This document shows, piece after piece, positions 46,230-53,994 of a DNA stretch of 64,000 bases. Under the pieces are notes generated by a model, which saw nothing but the letters and a program-made list of their open reading frames with translations, was not told where the DNA came from and searched no databases. The first letter of the stretch is position 1; each line of letters starts with the position of its first letter. A program made the position numbers and the translations under genes. Origin of the DNA: Chitinophagaceae bacterium (GTDB lineage Bacteria; Bacteroidota; Bacteroidia; Chitinophagales; Chitinophagaceae); contig CANFHA010000001.1 in assembly GCA_947446645.1 (NCBI GenBank), positions 124,001 to 188,000 of the forward strand, read 5' to 3'.

Positions 46230-46499
46230 ATGAAAAATGTAGCTCAAAAACGCATTGTCTTTGTTGCAAAATCCATGATGTGGTCGTTGCTGCTATATGG
46301 CCTCTTTATGCTGGCGTTCAACTGGGAAGATATAAGCAATAAAGTAAGAGGTATTAACCCGATTACCGTTGTAAACAACATTCCTTCAGGCACTATCAAC
46401 GCTGCACCTGCCACTGCACCTGCTAGTATCGCAACCCGTAACAGTGGTCTCAATTTGATCCTGAGCATGCTTAATGAAGTTGGGAACAGTATCAATTAG
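46230..46499 (+). CDS. small single-pass membrane protein
   Basis: The ATG at 46230 gives 89 residues beginning MKNVAQKRIVFVAKSM; starts at 46179 or 46209 would add unlikely residues. One hydrophobic helix (about residues 15-33, MWSLLLYGLFMLAFNW) is preceded by a basic N-terminus, so the C-terminus should lie outside. That part is rich in Ala, Pro and Asn with a short helix NLILSMLNEVG. Function is unknown. It is divergent from the T9SS gene and convergent with the XRE regulator, with a hairpin between. Confidence 0.5.
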   Translation: MKNVAQKRIVFVAKSMMWSLLLYGLFMLAFNWEDISNKVRGINPITVVNNIPSGTINAAPATAPASIATRNSGLNLILSMLNEVGNSIN

Positions 46500-46530
46500 T
46501 CGCATTACAACTGGCTCCCACCATACAAAA

Positions 46531-46558
46531 AATTGCATGCACAAATATGCATGCAATT
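46531..46558 (-). terminator. intrinsic terminator
   Basis: AATTGCATGCA and TGCATGCAATT form a perfect 11-bp stem. On the minus strand TTTTTTTG follows. It is between convergent genes and best fits termination of the XRE regulator. Confidence 0.65.
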
Positions 46559-46669
46559 ATGAATTAACTTAGGAAAAATGCCCCCGAAAATAGAAGAGAA
46601 AAGAATTCTTTAAAATGCCGATTGGCTTAGTTTATGGAGAATCCGCCTGCAACACAGGCTGGCAATATA

Positions 46670-46987
46670 TTAGTTGGCCTCTACCAGCGCAAGATGCTCT
46701 GAGCTTACCATTTGCAAAGCAAGGCTCTTTATAGAAGGATATACCAGTTCATACACACCCTTTTTGCTTGGCGGCACGTCTGCCTCTTGCATGGCCACAA
46801 TGTAGATTATTGATTCAGGAATATCCAGCACGGCACAAACCTTTGTGATGGTTTTCTGGCTCGGACGTTTCACACCTGTCTCTATCTGAGATAGCGAAGT
46901 TTGGGAAAGGTCGCATCTTTCAGCGAGCTCGTACTGGGTAATAGCGAGCTTTTTTCTAATCGACTTTATAGCTGTTCCAATGTTCAT
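46670..46987 (-). CDS. XRE family helix-turn-helix regulator
   Basis: The 105-residue protein has an N-terminal HTH of the Cro/C1 type (about residues 1-60): IGTAIKSIRKKLAITQYELAERCDLSQTSLSQIETGVKRPSQKTITKVCAVLDI, with the recognition helix at QTSLSQIETG. The C-terminal 40 residues are a short extension with no recognised ligand domain. It is a DNA-binding repressor or activator; targets are unknown. It is not paired with a toxin gene. Confidence 0.85.
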   Translation of the reverse strand: MNIGTAIKSIRKKLAITQYELAERCDLSQTSLSQIETGVKRPSQKTITKVCAVLDIPESIIYIVAMQEADVPPSKKGVYELVYPSIKSLALQMVSSEHLALVEAN

Positions 46988-47163
46988 ATGGCCGTTTTTT
47001 GAGAAGTTTTACCTCAATGAGAATATAACGTATAGATTTTCAAATCCCTACTGCTATATAAGACGTGCACAAATCAAAAAACGTTGGAAATATTTAAAAA
47101 TAAATTCCTGCCGTGCCTTTACAAGCTTCATTTTCATTCATTTTTTGATCCTAACTTTGGCAT

Positions 47164-47409
47164 GTGGCAAACAGCTTTTCACAACCCGTATTCTTTGATA
47201 AGAAATCACTTCTCGCTACAGTGGTCCCTCAATTGCGGAAAGACGGCATATACTACGAAATAAACATCAAAAATTATCCGCGCTTTTACATGACATGGTC
47301 GCAGCTGGGGCGGTATGATGTAGTGGACGATGATGGTAATAATCTTCCGTATCAGCTGGTGCTTGCAGTCAGCGACATGATCGAAAAGCAGGTGGTAAAA
47401 AAGAAGTGA
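47164..47409 (+). CDS. hypothetical protein (GTG start)
   Basis: The 81-residue product starts at a GTG (VANSFSQPVFFDKKSLLATVV); ATG codons are not available in frame upstream. It has one alpha/beta-like segment (KDGIYYEINIKNYPRFYMTWSQLGRYDVVDDDG) and a basic tail KQVVKKK. It is read in the same direction as the transhydrogenase operon, 184 bases upstream. No family is recognised. Confidence 0.5.
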   Translation: MANSFSQPVFFDKKSLLATVVPQLRKDGIYYEINIKNYPRFYMTWSQLGRYDVVDDDGNNLPYQLVLAVSDMIEKQVVKKK

Positions 47410-47593
47410 TTTTTCAATAAATAGCCCCGCCCAATTTCTTTTGTTGCCAATGCGTTGGTAACATTCCGGATATCTCCGGGTCCTCCCCTGATATTTTAAT
47501 AACCGATCGGATTTAATATTTTTTGCAATAGATTTTCTTATTTCAAAGAAAACTGTTATTTTACCCATCGTTAAAAAACGATTCCTTAGTTAT

Positions 47594-48718
47594 ATGATCA
47601 TAGGTGTACTGAAAGAGCAGGCCCCGGAGACGCGGGTATCGCTGGTACCGGAAGTAGTGGCTTCCCTGGTAAAAATGAACGTGACAGTGTGGATAGAACA
47701 GGGCGCAGGCGACACGGCCTTCTTTAGCGATCAGGCTTTTACGGCAGCTGGCGCAGCCATCAAAAGCGGGCAGGAGATTCGTTCCTCCGCAGATATGGTC
47801 CTGTCGATACAGCCTTCCAACGTAGGTAATGTAAAAAATGGTGCAGTGGTAATGGGCGTGTTCCAGCCATTGTTCAATCATCACCAGATGCAGCAATGGG
47901 CTGAGAAAGGCGTGACAACCTTTAGCCTGGATACAATACCCAGGACAACACGTGCACAATCAATGGACGTGCTTAGCTCACAGGCCAATATTGCCGGTTA
48001 TAAGGCAGTGCTGCTCGCAGCCTCGCAATACTGCAGGTATTTTCCTATGTTCATGACTGCCGCTGGCAGCATACCTCCGGCAAAGGTGCTGATCCTTGGA
48101 GCTGGTGTTGCCGGACTTCAGGCTATTGCCACTGCAAAAAGGCTGGGCGCAGTAGTAGAGGTTTTTGATACGAGGCCCGCTGTTAAAGAAGAAGTTATGA
48201 GCCTTGGTGCCAAATTCGTTGAGGTGGAAGGCGCTGCGGATGCATCTAAAGCAGGTGGCTATGCCGTGGAGCAAAGCGAGGACTTTCAGAAAAAACAACG
48301 TGACAAGATACACGAGCATGCAAAAAAGTCTGATATCATAATTACCACTGCTCAGATTCCCGGCAAAAAAGCGCCAATACTTATTACCAGGGCTATGATA
48401 GAAGATATGCGCGCAGGTTCTGTAATTATAGATATAGCCTCAGTAACCGGTGGCAATACCGACCTTACCGAAAACGATAAAACGGTAATGCATAACGGAG
48501 TAGCCATAGTGGGCAACTCTGCATTAGCAGCTACCGCCTCCTCTGACGCCAGTAAACTATACAGTAAAAACGTGCTCAACTTTGCTAAGCTTATCATAGA
48601 TAAGGATGGCGGCCTGAATCTGAACTTTGAGGATGACCTCGTGAAAGGAACTTGTATTACCCACAGCGGCAATATTGTAAACGAGCGGGTAATGGCATTA
48701 ACCGGAGCTGTGGCGTAA
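47594..48718 (+). CDS. pntAA: NAD(P) transhydrogenase, alpha subunit part 1 (NAD-binding)
   Basis: The 374-residue protein is the NAD(H)-binding domain I of proton-translocating transhydrogenase, which makes NADPH from NADH using the proton gradient. The N-terminal IIGVLKEQAPETRVSLVPE and the Rossmann motif KVLILGAGVAGLQAIATAKRLGA are diagnostic, as is the mobile-loop region followed by VIIDIASVTGGNTDLTE. It lacks the membrane helices, which are on the separate next gene, the split form found in many Bacteroidota. The three genes lie within 72-76 bases of each other. Confidence 0.93.
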   Translation: MIIGVLKEQAPETRVSLVPEVVASLVKMNVTVWIEQGAGDTAFFSDQAFTAAGAAIKSGQEIRSSADMVLSIQPSNVGNVKNGAVVMGVFQPLFNHHQMQQWAEKGVTTFSLDTIPRTTRAQSMDVLSSQANIAGYKAVLLAASQYCRYFPMFMTAAGSIPPAKVLILGAGVAGLQAIATAKRLGAVVEVFDTRPAVKEEVMSLGAKFVEVEGAADASKAGGYAVEQSEDFQKKQRDKIHEHAKKSDIIITTAQIPGKKAPILITRAMIEDMRAGSVIIDIASVTGGNTDLTENDKTVMHNGVAIVGNSALAATASSDASKLYSKNVLNFAKLIIDKDGGLNLNFEDDLVKGTCITHSGNIVNERVMALTGAVA

Positions 48719-48793
48719 CTAAGCCGAAGTGAAGTAGTACCGAAAAAGAGCTAACGACCATCAACCAATTACTAAAGACTAACTACTAAAAGT

Positions 48794-49114
48794 ATGGATT
48801 CATTGATCAGTTTATTTACCGATGCGGCTACTTACCGCCTGATTACTATTGTCATTCTGTCTATTTTCCTGGGCATTGAGGTTATTTCCCGTGTGCCCTC
48901 TGTGCTGCACACACCACTGATGAGCGGTGCCAATGCCATACATGGTGTGGTAATTATTGGAGCCATTATTGTTATGGGTGAGGCCCGAACAGATGATTAT
49001 GTTGCACTCACGCTTGGCTTCCTGGCGGTTATTCTCGGCACACTGAATGTGGTTGGTGGTTTTGTGGTTACAGACCGTATGCTGGAAATGTTCAGCAAGA
49101 AGAAGAAAAAGTAA
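48794..49114 (+). CDS. pntAB: NAD(P) transhydrogenase, alpha subunit part 2 (membrane)
   Basis: The 106-residue protein has three to four hydrophobic helices (LITIVILSIFLGIEVISRV, LMSGANAIHGVVIIGAIIVMG, ALTLGFLAVILGTLNVVGGFVVTD), matching the membrane part of the alpha subunit. TPLMSGANAIHGV contains the conserved His-bearing segment thought to take part in proton transfer. It ends MFSKKKKK. It lies between pntAA and pntB. Confidence 0.93.
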   Translation: MDSLISLFTDAATYRLITIVILSIFLGIEVISRVPSVLHTPLMSGANAIHGVVIIGAIIVMGEARTDDYVALTLGFLAVILGTLNVVGGFVVTDRMLEMFSKKKKK

Positions 49115-49185
49115 TTTTCTTTTATTAGCCGCCGCAGGAAAGAATACAAATTAAAAATTCCACATTACAAATTTCACAAAAAACA

Positions 49186-50607
49186 ATGGGAAACGCTTTA
49201 TTACAGTTGTGTTATCTGATAGGCTCAGTTACATTTATTATGGGCCTCAAAATGCTGTCGCATCCTGATACCGCAAGGAAAGGAAACCTTGTTGCCGCTG
49301 CAGGAATGATCATAGCTATCTTCGGAACGATCTTCCTCTTTACCAGCGAGAATACAGAACACCTGCACAACTATATATGGATATTTGCCGCACTGGCAAT
49401 AGGAACTATAGTGGGCACAATGGCTGCAAAAAAAGTGCAGATGACCGCAATGCCCGAAATGGTGAGCCTGTTTAATGGTATGGGTGGTGCCTGTGCTATG
49501 CTTATATCTATAGTAGAGTACCGCAGGATAATGGACATCATTGCCGCAAACCCTTCATACATCCCTGAAACAGGCAAAATGATAGTGGTGGTGCTGGGTA
49601 TGCTTATTGGCACTGTTTCATTTGCAGGTAGTATGATAGCCTGGGGTAAGCTCAATGGCCGCATTAAAGACCGCACTATTCCGGGCGGGCAAATGATCAA
49701 TTTTGTAATTTTTGCAGGCCTTATAACACTAGTGATCATTGTATCCGGTGGCTTTTTCCCAAATATGCCAGCCTTATTTTATGGTATATTAGCCCTCGCA
49801 GCCCTGTACGGAATACTGTTTGTAATGCCTATTGGCGGTGCAGATATGCCCGTGGTTATATCGCTGCTCAACTCCTTTACCGGTGTCGCAGCGGCATTTG
49901 GTGGCTTTCTTTACAACAACCCGGTAATGCTTACCGGTGGTATACTCGTTGGCTCTGCCGGTACCATTCTTACTATTCTCATGTGCAAGGCCATGAACCG
50001 CTCACTTAAAAATGTGCTGATCGGCTCATTTGGCGCTCAGAAGGCAGGCCCCACAGGTGCTGCAAAAGAGCAAGGCAACTTCAAGGAAATATCACTCAAT
50101 GACTCTGCAACCCTGATGGCTTATGCCCAGAAGGTGATAATCATACCAGGCTATGGCCTCGCAGTAGCACAGGCGCAGCACGTATGTCATGAGCTGGAGA
50201 AAGTGCTGGAAGAAAAAGGAGTAGAGGTGCTTTATGGCATTCACCCCGTAGCAGGCCGTATGCCGGGCCATATGAATGTACTATTGGCCGAAGCAGATGT
50301 ACCTTATGAGAAACTGCTGGAAATGGAAGATGCTAACGACCAGATGGGATCAACCAATGTAGTGCTTATATTGGGCGCGAATGATGTGGTGAATCCTGCA
50401 GCAAAAGAAGACCCGTCAAGCCCTATATACGGTATGCCCATACTGGAGGTAGAGAAAGCCGAGCATGTAATAGTTAACAAGCGCAGCATGAAGCCGGGTT
50501 ATGCTGGTATCGAAAATGAATTATTCTTCAGGCCAAAAACATCCATGCTTTTTGGTGATGCAAAAAAAGCACTGCAGTCGCTGGTGAGCGAATTGAAGCA
50601 AATGTAA
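49186..50607 (+). CDS. pntB: NAD(P) transhydrogenase subunit beta
   Basis: The 473-residue protein has eight or nine membrane helices in the first 260 residues (e.g. FIMGLKMLSHPDTARKGN), then the NADP(H)-binding domain III (about 290-473) with VIIIPGYGLAVAQAQHVCHEL and GIHPVAGRMPGHMNVLLAEADVPYE, and NDVVNPAAKEDPSSPIYGMPILEV. It completes the proton-pumping enzyme with PntAA and PntAB. The gene order and split match other Bacteroidota. Confidence 0.95.
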   Translation: MGNALLQLCYLIGSVTFIMGLKMLSHPDTARKGNLVAAAGMIIAIFGTIFLFTSENTEHLHNYIWIFAALAIGTIVGTMAAKKVQMTAMPEMVSLFNGMGGACAMLISIVEYRRIMDIIAANPSYIPETGKMIVVVLGMLIGTVSFAGSMIAWGKLNGRIKDRTIPGGQMINFVIFAGLITLVIIVSGGFFPNMPALFYGILALAALYGILFVMPIGGADMPVVISLLNSFTGVAAAFGGFLYNNPVMLTGGILVGSAGTILTILMCKAMNRSLKNVLIGSFGAQKAGPTGAAKEQGNFKEISLNDSATLMAYAQKVIIIPGYGLAVAQAQHVCHELEKVLEEKGVEVLYGIHPVAGRMPGHMNVLLAEADVPYEKLLEMEDANDQMGSTNVVLILGANDVVNPAAKEDPSSPIYGMPILEVEKAEHVIVNKRSMKPGYAGIENELFFRPKTSMLFGDAKKALQSLVSELKQM

Positions 50608-50763
50608 ATACGCGCAAAAGGATGAGGGTAAAAACTGGCGCAGTATTTGCAATCATTAATTTTCAATTATTAATAGTGGCAAACAGTTGTACATTTTGCT
50701 GGCATTGATTTTTGAATTTTGGCTTTTTAAATAAAAATTGGAAACTTTGACTAAATTTATGCC

Positions 50764-51444
50764 ATGGTAAATAATAAGCGCAATGTGATCATTGCAGCCA
50801 TACTTTGTGTATGTTGTGTTGTATCGGCAATTTATATATCCTCTTGCAGTAAGCCAAAAAAAGGGCCTACCTGTGATAACTACCAGTGTACGAACGGCGG
50901 ATATTGCTCTGTGGATACATATAGCAAAAATGTATTCTATCCGCATGACTACAATTCATCGGCATTACATTGTAATTGCCCTGACGATGGAGTTATATTG
51001 CCGCATTGCAATTGCCCTGGCGGCTATGAGGGTACTTACTGCGAAAATGCATTTGTTACCAAATATCTTCGTGAATGGGATGTAACACAAACCGTGCTCA
51101 GCAGTGATTCGGCAAATACTGTTGGCCGCGTTAGTACCTATTCGGTATTCCTGCTGCAGTCTTCTACACCAACTACTTTCTTCATCAATAACATCTGCGA
51201 CTCCAGCAACTACAACAATATCATTTGCACAGTAGACAGCACCAACAGCCATAACTTCGTAATTGATACTATCTCTGCCTTCCATATGTTCTACCAGCAC
51301 TTTAAATTTACCAAAGAAGGTATTGGCAACATTTCAGCAGACGATTCTACCATTACAGCAACGATTTGGACAAGACATCTGAATTATAATGTTAACTGGC
51401 AAAACGATGTTCTGAAATTGGTAATGACCCCTCATCACCAATAA
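50764..51444 (+). CDS. lipoprotein with EGF-like module
   Basis: The 226-residue protein has a signal with lipobox YISSC (C28). Residues 30-100 form a Cys-rich region (PTCDNYQCTNGGYCSV, CNCPDDG, HCNCPGGYEGTYCEN) whose last part is an EGF-like motif. The remaining 130 residues are beta-rich without cysteine pairs of note (ATIWTRHLNYNVNW). EGF-like modules are uncommon in bacteria but occur in Bacteroidota surface lipoproteins. Function is unknown. It is followed by the tRNA operon promoter. Confidence 0.75.
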   Translation: MVNNKRNVIIAAILCVCCVVSAIYISSCSKPKKGPTCDNYQCTNGGYCSVDTYSKNVFYPHDYNSSALHCNCPDDGVILPHCNCPGGYEGTYCENAFVTKYLREWDVTQTVLSSDSANTVGRVSTYSVFLLQSSTPTTFFINNICDSSNYNNIICTVDSTNSHNFVIDTISAFHMFYQHFKFTKEGIGNISADDSTITATIWTRHLNYNVNWQNDVLKLVMTPHHQ

Positions 51445-51499
51445 TGATTTTCCCCTTACACTGCGATCAAAAAAATTCCTCGAAAAGGCGCGAAAATTA

Positions 51500-51531
51500 T
51501 TTGTAAAACCAAATTAAGTTATCTACTTTTG
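51500..51531 (+). promoter_or_regulatory. promoter of the tRNA-tuf operon
   Basis: TTTG at 51500-51503 and TACTTTTG at 51524-51531 are separated by 20 bases, a full match to the Bacteroidota TTTG-N19-21-TAnnTTTG promoter. Transcription would begin near 51538, 18 bases ahead of a boxA-like element. Confidence 0.8.
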
Positions 51532-51555
51532 CAATCCCGTTAGCAACCACGGTAA

Positions 51556-51566
51556 GTTCTTTAACA
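51556..51566 (+). promoter_or_regulatory. boxA-like element 1
   Basis: GTTCTTTAACA resembles boxA of stable-RNA operons (GCTCTTTAACA in E. coli rrn leaders), where NusB and S10 bind to prevent premature termination. It lies nine bases ahead of tRNA-Thr(TGT). Confidence 0.6.
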
Positions 51567-51574
51567 CAAAAAAA

Positions 51575-51647
51575 GCCACTTTAGCTCAGTTGGTAGAGCA
51601 ACTGATTTGTAATCAGTAGGTCGCTGGTTCGACTCCGGCAAGTGGCT
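51575..51647 (+). tRNA. tRNA-Thr (anticodon TGT)
   Basis: 73 nt. Acceptor GCCACTT/AAGTGGC, D arm GCTCAGTTGGTAGAGC, anticodon loop TTTGTAA, T arm GCTGG/CCGGC. The gene order tRNA-Thr, tRNA-Tyr, tRNA-Gly, tRNA-Thr, tuf equals that of thrU-tyrU-glyT-thrT-tufB in E. coli. Confidence 0.97.
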
Positions 51648-51661
51648 CACAGAAAATCAGG

Positions 51662-51690
51662 AACCGGGTTTTTCTTAAGTCCGGTTTTTT
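51662..51690 (+). terminator. weak hairpin with T run between tRNA-Thr and tRNA-Tyr
   Basis: ACCGG and CCGGT pair across 13-14 bases and a six-T run follows. It looks like an internal terminator or processing site; the boxA-like element just upstream could allow read-through. Confidence 0.45.
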
Positions 51691-51705
51691 GATCTTTATG
51701 TAGTA

Positions 51706-51788
51706 GGGTAGATGGCCGAGTGGCTAAAGGCGACAGACTGTAAATCTGTTCTCTCACGAGTACGGAGGTTCGAATCCTTCTCTGCCCA
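51706..51788 (+). tRNA. tRNA-Tyr (anticodon GTA)
   Basis: 83 nt with a long variable arm. Acceptor GGGTAGA/TCTGCCC, anticodon loop CTGTAAA, as expected for class II tRNA-Tyr. Confidence 0.97.
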
Positions 51789-51795
51789 CTTTTTT

Positions 51796-51846
51796 GCAGT
51801 TAGCAGTTTTCAGTCAGCAGTTTTAAAACTGCTGACTGCCAACTGC
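51796..51846 (+). repeat. long palindromic hairpin between tRNA-Tyr and tRNA-Gly
   Basis: CAGTCAGCAGTTTT and AAAACTGCTGACTG at 51811-51838 form a perfect 28-base palindrome, extended by GCAGTT/AACTGC outside. A T-rich tract precedes and follows. It may serve as a processing signal or attenuator. Confidence 0.7.
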
Positions 51847-51862
51847 CGACTTTTTTTTACAA

Positions 51863-51935
51863 GCGGGAGTAGCTCAGTTGGTAGAGCGACAGCCTTCCAA
51901 GCTGTAGGTCGCGGGTTCGAGCCTCGTCTCCCGCT
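51863..51935 (+). tRNA. tRNA-Gly (anticodon TCC)
   Basis: 73 nt. Acceptor GCGGGAG/CTCCCGC, D arm GCTCAGTTGGTAGAGC, anticodon loop CTTCCAA, T arm GCGGG/CTCGT with weak pairing near its base. Confidence 0.96.
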
Positions 51936-51955
51936 CTTAGTAATTAAGAGGTTTA

Positions 51956-51967
51956 GTTCTTTGAGCA
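51956..51967 (+). promoter_or_regulatory. boxA-like element 2
   Basis: GTTCTTTGAGCA lies 14 bases ahead of the first tRNA-like unit and matches the other three boxA-like copies at GTTCTTT. Confidence 0.5.
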
Positions 51968-51980
51968 GTAAATTTCAAAA

Positions 51981-52042
51981 GCTGTTGTAGCTCAGCGATA
52001 GAGCATCCCGATGGATATCGGGAACTTCGGTGGCCAGCAGCA
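51981..52042 (+). pseudogene. degenerate tRNA-Thr-like unit 1 (hairpin in place of anticodon arm)
   Basis: The first 25 bases equal tRNA-Thr(GGT) except one: acceptor strand GCTGTTG, TA, and D arm GCTCAGCGATAGAGC. In place of the anticodon arm is TCCCGAT-GGAT-ATCGGGA (52006-52023), a 7-bp stem. The T arm is missing. CAGCAGC at 52035-52041 can pair with all seven acceptor bases (one wobble), so a tRNA-like fold is still possible. Alternatively GAACTTC (52022) pairs with GAAGTTC (52048) to make a hairpin followed by TTT. It cannot decode. Confidence 0.75.
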
Positions 52043-52050
52043 GAAATGAA

Positions 52051-52063
52051 GTTCTTTATAACA
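52051..52063 (+). promoter_or_regulatory. boxA-like element 3
   Basis: GTTCTTTATAACA, between the two degenerate units, followed by ACGAGTAATTA shared with the next copy. Confidence 0.5.
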
Positions 52064-52073
52064 CGAGTAATTA

Positions 52074-52134
52074 GCTGTTGTAGCTCAGCGATAGAGCATC
52101 CCGATCGATATCGGGAACGTCGGTGGTTAGCCGC
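52074..52134 (+). pseudogene. degenerate tRNA-Thr-like unit 2
   Basis: It repeats unit 1 at a distance of 93 bases. The acceptor strand and D arm are the same, the hairpin is TCCCGAT-CGAT-ATCGGGA (52099-52116), and the tail differs by a few bases (GGTTAGCCGCAG instead of GGCCAGCAGCAG), which allows six of seven acceptor pairs. The unit is followed by boxA-like element 4 and then the intact tRNA-Thr 92 bases on. Confidence 0.75.
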
Positions 52135-52143
52135 AGAAATGAA

Positions 52144-52155
52144 GTTCTTTAAACA
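52144..52155 (+). promoter_or_regulatory. boxA-like element 4
   Basis: GTTCTTTAAACA, 10 bases ahead of the intact tRNA-Thr(GGT). Confidence 0.5.
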
Positions 52156-52165
52156 CGAGTAATTA

Positions 52166-52237
<72 letters not shown>

Positions 52238-52258
52238 CAGAATAATTGGAAAATTTGG

Positions 52259-52278
52259 CATGTGCAAATTTGAAAATT
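52259..52278. repeat. partial copy of the 48-bp repeat flank
   Basis: CATGTGCAAATTTGAAAAT matches the right-hand part of the repeat at 42259-42306 and 23583-23630, without the palindrome. Confidence 0.45.
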
Positions 52279-52383
52279 AGACGAGGATGAATGAAATGTG
52301 CAGGTAAATAGTAATCATCGCTGCAAAGCGTGAATAATAACAACAAAACAATAATTTAAACAGCTTTTTAAAAAAAGATAACA

Positions 52384-53571
52384 ATGGCAAAAGAAACCTT
52401 CAAGCGGGACAAACCCCACGTAAACATTGGCACCATAGGCCACGTTGACCATGGTAAGACCACTTTAACTGCAGCAATCACTACGATCCTGGCAAATAAA
52501 GGCCTGGCAGAGAAGAAAGGATATGATGAAATCGATGCAGCTCCAGAGGAAAAAGAGCGTGGTATCACAATCAATACAGCACACGTAGAATATGCAACTG
52601 CTAACCGTCACTATGCACACGTTGACTGTCCAGGTCACGCTGACTATGTGAAGAACATGATCACTGGTGCTGCGCAGATGGACGGCGCTATCCTGGTGGT
52701 TGCGGCTACAGATGGTCCTATGCCACAAACAAGAGAGCACATCCTGCTGGCTCGCCAGGTAGGTGTACCTCGTATGGTTATATTCATGAACAAGGTTGAC
52801 CTTGTTGATGACGCAGAAATCCTGGAACTCGTTGAAATGGAGATCCGCGAACTGCTTTCTAAGAACGGTTATGATGGTGATAACACACCAATCATACAGG
52901 GTTCTGCAACCGGCGCATTGGCAGGTGATGCTAAATGGGTTAAGGCTGTAGAAGACCTGATGCAGGCTGTAGATGATTATATTCCACTGCCTCCACGTCC
53001 GGTTGATATGCCATTCCTTATGTCTGTGGAAGACGTATTCACGATCACTGGTCGCGGTACAGTTGCTACAGGTCGTATCGAGCGCGGTGTTATCAAGGTT
53101 GGTGAAAACGTTGAGATCGTTGGTTTCAATGAAGCACCACTTAGCTCTACCTGCACAGGTGTGGAAATGTTCAAGAAACTTCTTGATCGTGGTGAGGCTG
53201 GTGACAACGCCGGTATCCTCCTCCGCGGTATTGAAAAGAAAGACATCCGCCGTGGTATGGTAATCTGCGCTCCTAAGAGCATCACTCCGCACACTGAATT
53301 CAAGGGTGAGGTTTATGTTCTGAGCAAAGAAGAAGGTGGTCGTCACACACCATTCTTCAACAAATACCGCCCACAGTTCTACTTCCGTACTACAGACGTA
53401 ACCGGTGAGTGCGAATTGCCAGCAGGTGTTGAAATGGTAATGCCAGGTGATAACGTTAACCTCCATGTAAAGTTGATCGCACCAATCGCGATGGACAAAG
53501 GCCTTAAGTTCGCTATCCGTGAAGGTGGTCGTACAGTAGGTGCAGGACAGGTTACCGAAATAATCAAGTAA
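52384..53571 (+). CDS. tuf: translation elongation factor Tu
   Basis: The 395-residue GTPase carries aminoacyl-tRNA to the ribosome. G1 is GHVDHGKT (about residues 19-26), followed by G2 in [14 protein letters not shown]3 DCPGHADY, G4 NKVDLV and G5 SAT. Length and domain order are complete. It is co-directional with the upstream tRNA genes and has a strong terminator after it. In most Bacteroidota tuf is followed directly by tRNA-Trp, secE and nusG; here an opposite-strand cassette lies in between. Confidence 0.98.
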   Translation: MAKETFKRDKPHVNIGTIGHVDHGKTTLTAAITTILANKGLAEKKGYDEIDAAPEEKERGITINTAHVEYATANRHYAHVDCPGHADYVKNMITGAAQMDGAILVVAATDGPMPQTREHILLARQVGVPRMVIFMNKVDLVDDAEILELVEMEIRELLSKNGYDGDNTPIIQGSATGALAGDAKWVKAVEDLMQAVDDYIPLPPRPVDMPFLMSVEDVFTITGRGTVATGRIERGVIKVGENVEIVGFNEAPLSSTCTGVEMFKKLLDRGEAGDNAGILLRGIEKKDIRRGMVICAPKSITPHTEFKGEVYVLSKEEGGRHTPFFNKYRPQFYFRTTDVTGECELPAGVEMVMPGDNVNLHVKLIAPIAMDKGLKFAIREGGRTVGAGQVTEIIK

Positions 53572-53594
53572 GGAATAATAAATAGTGGATAATT

Positions 53595-53621
53595 AAGCGC
53601 CTCCGAAGTTCGGAGGCGCTT
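53595..53621 (+). terminator. intrinsic terminator of tuf
   Basis: AAGCGCCTCCGA and TCGGAGGCGCTT form a perfect 12-bp stem with a 3-base loop, followed by TCTTTTG. Confidence 0.9.
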
Positions 53622-53702
53622 TCTTTTGTGCCTTAGATAAGTGGTTAAATTTATGTTCATAACGGATTGGGAATCTGATAGGCGATACAATAAATAAAAA
53701 AA

Positions 53703-53722
53703 CCAGCCTCAATTGAAGCTGG
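53703..53722 (-). terminator. intrinsic terminator of the carrier-protein cassette
   Basis: CCAGC-c-TCAA/TTGA-a-GCTGG folds with one mismatch; the minus strand then reads TTTTTTTATT. It is 22 bases past the carrier-protein stop. Confidence 0.75.
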
Positions 53723-53744
53723 CCAGGTATTTAAGATCACTATA

Positions 53745-53990
53745 TTATTTCAAGCCCTTGGTCTGCAGACAAGCAATAGTATCACCCACATTCTTAAAGT
53801 TCATGATCTCATTCAGCTTGAATTTCACTTTGAAGTGTTTTTCTATGCTGTCTATGATGATCATATGGGTAAGTGAATCCCAGCCGGGTACATCTTTGGC
53901 TGTTGTTTCCGGCGTTAGAAGAAGGTCCTTCTTCCGCACTGCGCCGCCTATTATTGTATTCAATTGCGATAATATTTCCTGATCTTCCAT
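53745..53990 (-). CDS. acyl carrier / peptidyl carrier protein
   Basis: The 81-residue protein is a four-helix carrier that is activated with phosphopantetheine at S39 in GWDSLTH. The following helix MIIIDSIEKHFKVKFKL and the ending VGDTIACLQ are typical of ACPs. It is the last gene of a three-gene unit with an adenylation enzyme and a GNAT protein, so it is probably loaded with an amino acid or similar acid by that enzyme. It is not the housekeeping AcpP, which has an acidic DSL context and usually sits with fab genes. Confidence 0.88.
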   Translation of the reverse strand: MEDQEILSQLNTIIGGAVRKKDLLLTPETTAKDVPGWDSLTHMIIIDSIEKHFKVKFKLNEIMNFKNVGDTIACLQTKGLK

Positions 53991-53994
53991 ATAC

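Noticed and set aside
52465-53466. 333-codon frame antisense to tuf
   Set aside because: tuf is complete and highly conserved; the antisense product is Cys- and Trp-rich and unlike any known protein.
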